From Sodiomyces alkalinus F11 (lineage: Eukaryota; Ascomycota; Sordariomycetes; Glomerellales; Plectosphaerellaceae): 64,000 bases of DNA. Positions 57,720-64,000 of the stretch are shown piece after piece (positions within the stretch are counted from its first letter, which is position 1; each line of letters starts with the position of its first letter). Made by a program: the position numbers and the translations under genes. A model generated the notes under the pieces. That model did no database searches and was not told the origin of the DNA. It saw only the letters and a program-made list of their open reading frames with translations. The stretch is from assembly GCF_003711515.1 (NCBI RefSeq), contig NW_021167082.1:62001-126000 (forward strand), written 5' to 3'.

Positions 57720-58709
57720 TTTCTATTGTAGATTCGACGAAAGAAAGATAAGATGGATAGACGGAATGTACTCTACTGTATTATATGTTCATCCCCGTTG
57801 TTTCTGCACAATTGTTCGTGATCTAGGCCACAGTCGTTTGGGGTATGTGATCGAGTGGCCAGGGCATATCTATTCATTCACTCTTCCGGGTGTCATTCTC
57901 GGCGAGAAGAAAGGATTCAGCCATCTTCCACCATATGGCCCTGGTTAGTAGCTATAGAAGACCTCCAAGATACCTAGTTTTGCGCCGGATTTGATTGTGC
58001 AAGATACGTCGAGACATGTTGGTGTCAGAGAGAGGGAGAAGATACTCGAGAACAACATCGAGAAGGACAACTACAAGTCAAACAAATGAGCATTACCTTG
58101 TATACAGTGTACGTACGGGAGTCGAGGTGCACATTCTGCACATCTCGGTAGCTAGCAATATGGGGTTGCTGAATACTGACTGTGGTCCGTGGACTTGGTT
58201 GATCCCGTTGACGAAACAGATACACGTACCCTCCGGGGCTACATATACGTGCTTCTTTGATAGACAATGAGACGCTGGGAGTACAACCATAACCACGTGC
58301 ACCTTGTGGACATGATCGTTCTCAGATTTACAAAGCACGTCCCTGAATACAGACGCAAGAGTCGTAGACACCGAGTCCCTAGATTATGGCTGAGCAATAC
58401 GATTCTACGAAGCCAGTGAAACCGTGAGCCACACCATGTATGAATTATATGGATGTTGATCACGGGCCACCATCAAGTCTGGTCTTTCCACTAGGTGTCT
58501 TAGTTGGCTACAGTCAGAAGGTACGCTTGAGGCCGAGGGCCGTTGCCATTACTGATTCATTGTCTCTTACTCTTAGAACTACATAGGCTGCTAGACGGGA
58601 AAGGTATCTCGACAAGCTGGCCAAGGCTAACAACTCTTAGACACCATACTATTACAACAAGAGATCCAAGTCAAAAGTCCATAACCAATTAGAAGCAGCA
58701 CCGACTGCC
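57720..58709. other. Intergenic stretch
   Basis: About 1 kb between the IF3 gene and the uncertain minus-strand gene. Short frames only; nothing recognisable. Confidence 0.5.
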
Positions 58710-58987
58710 TTAAGGAACTGAGGGGGGGGGTGACCGGTACGCCATATCGTCCCGTCGTTGACCAGAACCTGGTCTAAACGAGAAGGTAATTCCGAGCACG
58801 AGAAACCCTCCTAAAAAGATATAGTAGCCCCTGAGAGCCAGAATCGAAAGGCCGATGTTGCGCTTATAAGGGCCAAGGGGCTGCACGCCTTCAGGAACAG
58901 GTTGCTCGTAATCCTGGCCTTGGGTCTCCGTGACTTGTAACCCAGGGGCTCCCACGGTTTTATTCTTCACCGCTGTTGTCGTTAATG

Positions 58988-59700
58988 TCACCGTCGGGCA
59001 AAAGACGCGGGCACGGAAGACGCGCACGCCAGGACGCCTATGTCGGATGTGGCGCTGAAGGGGATGTGTTCAATGTTGGAGAGATCGATATGTGCGCCCA
59101 GGAGTCGTCGTACCTCGGCCATGCGAACCCACTCTTTCAATCTGCTGCTGAATTTCAAGGCGCTCCGGCGGTATGTTTCTTCATCATAGGTGCGCATGCA
59201 GAGTTCGCGCTCGGTCGTTTCGTAGTAGACTTCCTCTCCATCTGAGAAAACGGCCGCCCAGGGCCTGGCCGACCAGGGGAGGTACAGCCCGTCGATGCGG
59301 TCGATCAGCCAGGTTTTGATTGGTATCCCACATACCTCCGCCAGGTAGACGGCGCGAGCCACACGTCCTCGCGGAGAGGGCTCATTCATTAAACGATACA
59401 AATTCAGGGGACAGGAGTTCATCCAATCTGGGTGGTACTCCAAGACGATGTGTTGGGGTATCTGGAGAAACCCGTTCGTTGGGTCATTTGGGTTCCCTGG
59501 CGGTAGAAAAGGAGGGATGGGATGGTCGGTCAAGGTCCAGGAGGTTGCGAAATGCCGGGGGTGACATCCTGTCATGATGGCCAAGTTGGATGCATAGGAG
59601 GCCACCGCGCGGGTGTCGCCTGATGTAGAAGAGCTCCCCATTGTCGTAGCGGAGCAGCTCGTTCCTGGCCAGGTAGCCCACCAGGTTTCGGGGCGAGCAG
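58988..59700 (-). CDS. Hypothetical protein, gene model uncertain and possibly broken
   Basis: From about 59,580 to 58,988 a minus-strand frame reads as plausible protein (PIPPFLPPGNPNDPTNGFLQ, then HPDWMNSCPLNLYRLMN, AVYLAEVCGIPIKTWLIDRI, YYETTERELCMRTYDEETYR). In another frame just upstream (59,700-59,565) lies CSPRNLVGYLARNELLRYDN and LFYIRRHPRGGLLCIQLG. The two pieces may be separated by a short intron or by a frameshift near 59,570. A third frame (58,710-59,027) ends with a hydrophobic segment, LSILALRGYYIFLGGFLVLG, that could be a C-terminal membrane helix. No family recognised. The position beside the peroxidase relic makes decay possible. Confidence 0.35.
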
Positions 59701-59888
59701 TTGTGTGTAAAGTGTGAATACTGTGCTGGGTGGACAGACCTCGAGGCAATAAAAAGGCTGTCTTGGCTCCTTCTCTCTTTCTTCTCTCGCAGCTCTAGTC
59801 TTCATGATTGCTCTTCTTCATCGATTCTTCATGTTTGTCTAGGTACGCGTATGCTGGCAGTAGTCGTTTTCGGGCAAAATCTCAGTGC

Positions 59889-60300
59889 TTAGGACGACCC
59901 GCTCCTGGGCTTCATGACCCAGCGCTCCTGGCCCTCAGGGAAGGGGACACCCAGCTCAAAGAGCTTGACGAGGGCGTCGGAGAAGTCCTTGAAGAAAACG
60001 TCGTTGTCCTTGGCATAAGTCTGGACCCACTTCTTGAAGTTCTTGTCCTGGACGAGAGCAAGGTCGGCGGGAAGCATCATGAGGCTCTTGCTGGTCTTGT
60101 CCTCGTACTGGGCGGGACCGTTCCACTTCTTCCACTGCCACTTCTCGTCAACGAGCAGCTTGAAGAAGTCGTTGGTGAAGACGGTGGGGGAGAAAGTCCA
60201 AGGGCCGTCATAGCCGCTGCGGTCAGTGTGGGCGCGGCCGAGGGCATGGGCGCCGATGAGGGCTACGATCTCCTGGTCGTTGAAGCCCATGCGGTAGAGA
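59889..60300 (-). pseudogene. CCP1: C-terminal half of cytochrome c peroxidase, 5' part missing
   Basis: Intact cytochrome c peroxidase removes H2O2 in the mitochondrial intermembrane space. Here only the second half exists: [20 protein letters not shown] with the proximal haem His in [19 protein letters not shown], then [38 protein letters not shown] and [24 protein letters not shown], ending at TAA 59889. The sequence is unbroken and very like the fungal enzyme. The frame continues upstream to a Met at 60398, but those 33 residues are not peroxidase-like, and the distal half (RLAWH motif with Arg, Trp and His) is nowhere nearby in the window. So this is a 5'-truncated copy or a single exon left by a rearrangement. 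A TATATATAA sits about 85 bp before Met 60398, so transcription is possible. Confidence 0.82.
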
Positions 60301-60480
60301 CGGCAGCGAGTTGAGACTTTTTCCAGCACCTTTTGGGAGGGAATATGAGGTGCTGGCTGATACCCTTGAGTGGATTTCGCCACTGGAAGCAACGGCACTA
60401 GATGATCGGAAGGGGGGGAATACCCATAAAGAGTGGAAAATTATGAGAAACACCTCCCAGGGTTCAGGGACCACGGATCG

Positions 60481-60489
60481 TTATATATA
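60481..60489 (-). promoter_or_regulatory. Candidate TATA box upstream of the peroxidase fragment
   Basis: On the minus strand CTATATATAA stands about 85 bp upstream of Met 60398. It may serve the truncated gene or be chance in an AT-rich spot. Confidence 0.35.
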
Positions 60490-60670
60490 GTGGAAGGTTT
60501 TGCCATATGGGCGTGGGTTTAGACTTAGTATCCTGGGAACAGCCTAACAGGACTCCGGGAGGCCAGGACCGCAGGCACCAGGAGTCCAGGACCTTACGTC
60601 TGCGGGAGTCTGGGACTCGTTTCGAGTGATCGTGTATCAACTAAGAGTCACTATAGTGTGCCACAAGGTC

Positions 60671-60696
60671 TAGTAGTAGTAGTAGTAGTAGTAGTA
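60671..60696. repeat. (TAG)n trinucleotide microsatellite
   Basis: Almost nine perfect units in intergenic DNA. Confidence 0.95.
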
Positions 60697-61391
60697 TTTA
60701 ACGTCGGGGTATCTCTAAGAAGAGCAAAGGACACCTAACTAGTAACGCGTCCGTCTTCGCCAAACAATAGATACAGTGCGCCCACAGTATGCCACGAGGA
60801 GTAGTTAGGTGCTTACGCGAACTTTCAACGAGTATAATACTGTGCTGTAAAAATCCTGGGGCGAGTTCCTAACTTCACTCACGTGGCTTGACGTTCTTGA
60901 CACTTGTCAGAATCTTACAAGTTACATGGAAACGATGGCGGCCCGTTCCCATGCCGAAGTAAGCTCACATACTCTAACTCACGCCCCTGGGCCCTGGTCC
61001 TGACTTACAAGTCACGACTAGCCGCGGTCCACCCCCCTACGAAGTGCCAGATACTGGGATATCAGACAGACCTCACGCAGACGTCCTATACGGCAACGGA
61101 ATAAATCTTCCACGTGGGAACGTGCATTTAACATTCCCACTTCCGCCCCGCCGCCCCGCCGCCCGCCGCCCGCTTGTCTGCATTCAATGTTGTTTACATT
61201 TCTACCCTGTTCTGATTACCAATAGTCTTAGAAGAATAGCATCAGCCTCAAATTCTGCCGAAAAGGTTCGACAAGTGTCACAAGTCCCTCCACTGCTGTA
61301 GGCACTAGGTAGTGGGGTTTTCCCTCCATCAACAACTTTACGGCCGACCCTGATACCATATCACCCTTTGAGGGTCTCCGGCATAGCTTCA

Positions 61392-63954
61392 TCAGATCCC
61401 CCCAATATACCACGCCTTGTCAGTGCCTTCCTCCCCAGCGTCTGCCGTTGTAAATCCGTTACCCCAGTAGCTGAAGCGATTGGGGTAGAGGTACTCCCAG
61501 TCGTAGTCCTGCATATTGGTCAGTGTTTGTCGGCACGACAGCCGTACGGGCCCACGGGGATGTGACGGGTAAAGGCTTCATCTCACCTCCCAACGAGGGT
61601 TCAGCATGATGTCCAGGCAGTGAAGGCGGCTGCCAGGCCACATCATGATGTTCTCGCCTGTCGGACCAAGTTTGAACCACGAGCTGCAGGGGGCGTCCCA
61701 GATGGTCCTCTTCAAGTAGAGGGCCCGGTGTTCCCTGAACTCGGCCACCGCGTCTTTCTTGGGCATGACCGACTTGATATTCTGGGTTTGAAACTTCTGC
61801 ATAAGCATGGAAATGTTCCTGGTGATACCCTCAAGGGCTGGGATGATCGACCCGTGGCCGTAGGGTCCAAAGGGTCCCAGCATCACTAAAGAACGGGACA
61901 CTGATTAGACATCTTGACATGTTTAGCACCGGCAGTCCGTGACGGTGTGTATACTCACTGAAATAGTTGGGAAAGTCAGGTGCCATGGTACTCAGGTATG
62001 TCTCGGGAGAGTCTTTGAAAGCCTCTCGCAAGTCCAGACCATCCGGTCCGATGATGGGGAACCGGGGCACGTAGGAGGTGTCGAAACCAGTGCCACAGAC
62101 CAGCACGTCGACTTTGTGTGTTACTCCGTCCGCTGTGATGAGACCTTCCTCGGTGATTTCAGTGATACTAGAAAAGGTCACATTGCACTTGTCGCTCGTT
62201 ATCGCCTCGAGGTATCCGTTGTTGGGTATCGGCCTCTGTTCAACATTGTCAGCACGTGAGTCCTGTAGCCACAGCAGTCTCGACTCTCGGGGACCGCCAA
62301 CATACCCTGCAGCCTATGCCAAAGTTTGTGGGAATGAGCTTCTCAGCCAGTTCCGGATAGTCTTTCAGCTTTTTCAACATTTCTTCTCTGGCAAACTGTG
62401 AAAGAAAGAAGAAAGAAAAGAAAAAAAAGCGCGAGTTAGCCCCCAAGTCTTCTAGATGTCCGAACATTGCGATTTACCTCGGCTGCGTCGACTTGCTCTT
62501 TTGTGCCTTTGACCACCTGTCCCTGCAGTCAGCGAGGTGTCTCTAGAGCAGTTCACTGGGACATTTCTCCAACCATGGCAAAATTCGAGTTCATCTCTCT
62601 TTCGACGGCTTTTCGGTAGGCCAGATACTCCTCCGGCCTCTCGACAAAGTTCTTCCTTTGCTCTTCCGTGTCTGTTTTCACTGATTAGTATCGCATGGAA
62701 GAAAGGGGTCGAATGGGATCAACTCACATTTGACGTTCCTGCCGCCCTCACCAGCAAACTTGGAAGCGAATCCAGCCGTGACCCAGGTGGGTGACCGCAG
62801 GAACAGGTCGATTCCCTTGACCTCTGTAAGAGGAGCCGTCTCGTTAGTTCATGTCTAAATTTCCGGCCCACAGGAGCATGGGAGTAGGCATGTCATCATT
62901 CACGTACCGTCAATGGTAGCAGTTACAGTCTGGACAGCGCTGCTGCCGTTTCCGATAACGCCGATTTTCTTGCCGGCGAGCTCGAGGGACTGGTCCCAGG
63001 CGGCCGTGTGGACCTTGTTCTTGAACTTCCCGATGCCGGGAATGGCGGGCCATTTCCATTTGCTATGGGAACCAGTTAGCGAAAAGTGTCCACTGTAATC
63101 AAATCATGGCAACATGAAGGTATTATTTCATGTTCACTTACTTCAGAACGCCAGTCGCGTTGATCAAAATCTCAGCGTAATCGAAAAAGGCGCTGTCAGG
63201 ATCGTCATTGGGTTGGATTCTGACCCTCCAGCGAGCCTTGTCTTCCTCCCACCAAGCACCAGTGACGAGATGATTCAATTTCAGATTTGTGTCGAGTTGG
63301 TGGTGGGCCACCACGGATTTTAGGTAGGCCAGGATCTCCTTGTTCGTCGCGTAGCTATGATCAAGTGCCGACAGCACAGGTTAGCCGAGTCCTCAGCTTG
63401 ACGGGCCGCACATGTCATGATGGGCACCCACTAGCTTGACCATTCTGTGTTGGGATGCCATGAGAACTGGTAATTCACTGCCGGCTATGATCAAAGCAAA
63501 AAGGAGAAGTGTCAGCATTTGAATGGGAAGACCACGGTATGTCTTTGGAACATGGAGGGACCGGAGGGTGTCCGTACAATATCGCAAGCACAGCCGGGAT
63601 ATCTGTCAAGAAAGCAGCGAGTCAATACTATTGTCCACGTTGGCAAGAAGAACGAGCCAGAAACCTGCGCTGATATACTCACGTGTTCTCAAACCATGTG
63701 CCTCCGAGCTCTGGATTCTTATCATAGAACTGCAAAGTGATGTTGTTGTTCTTTGTCTCCTTGCCGAGAATGTACGAAACGTTGATGCCGGAGAATCCGA
63801 ATCCAATGACAATGGCCTTGATGGGACGCCGATACCCCAAGTAAGTGTCAGGGATGGTATACGAATCAGCAGCATCAACTCCATTCACGCTCCCCTTTGC
63901 GTGGGATACACCATTCCCATTGAACGTTGTCGGTTCCTCGACGAAAGGTGCCAT
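61392..63954 (-). CDS. Flavin-dependent monooxygenase, Baeyer-Villiger-like
   Basis: FAD/NADPH enzyme predicted to oxygenate ketones or related substrates; 577 aa from twelve exons: 63954-63683, 63603-63579, 63484-63432, 63354-63142, 63062-62908, 62823-62728, 62671-62574, 62516-62478, 62395-62306, 62235-61959, 61885-61587 and 61508-61392. All joints keep frame; eleven introns in 2.6 kb is many. The FAD fingerprint GFGFSG is at residues 51-56, then GGTWFENTYPGCACDI, NYQFSW, LINATGVLK, the BVMO-like FKNKVHTAAW (consensus FxGxxxHxxxW, Gly replaced by Asn), the NADPH motif GNGSSAVQTV and VLVCGTGFD. The weakest joint is exon 7 to 8 (GTTGGA donor). No signal peptide. Homologues act in fungal secondary metabolism or steroid/alkaloid breakdown; the substrate is unknown, and no cluster partner lies in the window. 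Confidence 0.92.
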
Positions 63955-64000
63955 TGTAAAATAGCTTGAGGCCAGATGGGGGGGGGGGGGGGGGGGGGGG
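63955..64000. other. Upstream edge of the monooxygenase gene with poly-G tract
   Basis: Only 23 bp after the start codon side the sequence becomes a G run from 63978 to the window end (23 G or more). The promoter lies beyond it or is interrupted by it. Confidence 0.8.

Larger units (their letters stand above)
60301..61391. other. Intergenic stretch between the peroxidase fragment and the monooxygenase
   Basis: Contains a TAG triplet repeat (60671-60696) and a GCCCCGCC-like patch near 61,150. No gene, and in particular no trace of the missing peroxidase N-terminal half that I can see in either strand. Confidence 0.5.

Overview
The window is nuclear DNA from a filamentous ascomycete (Pezizomycotina, most likely Sordariomycetes). 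The evidence is short spliceosomal introns (about 65-170 bp, GT..AG, often with a CTAAC/CTGAC branch site), fungal gene families (Vac8, Snf4, Imp1, GH6, CmcJ-like oxygenase, vanadium haloperoxidase) and a 20.8 kb AT-rich island whose mutations look like repeat-induced point mutation (RIP). I cannot name the genus.

Left arm (1-30.5 kb). A head-to-head pair of mitoribosomal genes (mL38, cut by the window edge, and uL4m) is followed by a bZIP regulator, a long gene-poor stretch with a 52-G homopolymer, the small RPA subunit Rfa3 with a possible small gene behind it, and a 109-bp hairpin. Then come a secreted GH6 cellobiohydrolase-like enzyme, a broken arrestin (CreD/Rod1-like) gene, a secreted vanadium-haloperoxidase/PAP2-like enzyme convergent with a CmcJ/AsaB-type oxygenase, a 72-aa spliced small gene, a RhoGAP protein and Snf4, the AMPK gamma subunit. 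Several gene models were built by joining exons; the joins keep frame and restore family motifs.

Island (30,512-51,306). A Copia-type LTR retrotransposon sits between 5-bp GGTCC target duplications. A 10-N assembly gap lies inside it, with a diverged second copy of the LTR and gag start on the other side. In its RNase H region a second LTR element (36,498-50,788, LTRs about 355 bp) is inserted. This inner element carries a Gypsy-type gag-pol on the minus strand and about 5.8 kb of extra cargo: a degraded Ulp1/C48-like cysteine peptidase on the minus strand and a degraded, unidentified plus-strand frame. Nearly all damage is C:G to T:A (Gln and Trp codons turned into TAA/TAG, Asp to Asn, Cys to Tyr).

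Right arm (51.3-64 kb). Vac8 (7 exons) is followed by a second head-to-head mitochondrial pair (Imp1 protease and mitochondrial IF3), an uncertain hypothetical gene, the C-terminal half of cytochrome c peroxidase alone, and a 12-exon flavin monooxygenase (BVMO-like) whose upstream side runs into a poly-G tract at the window end.

Most genes are housekeeping. The accessory content is the secreted enzymes, the oxygenases, the gene relics and the retroelement island. The cargo of the inner element is the least expected part of the window.
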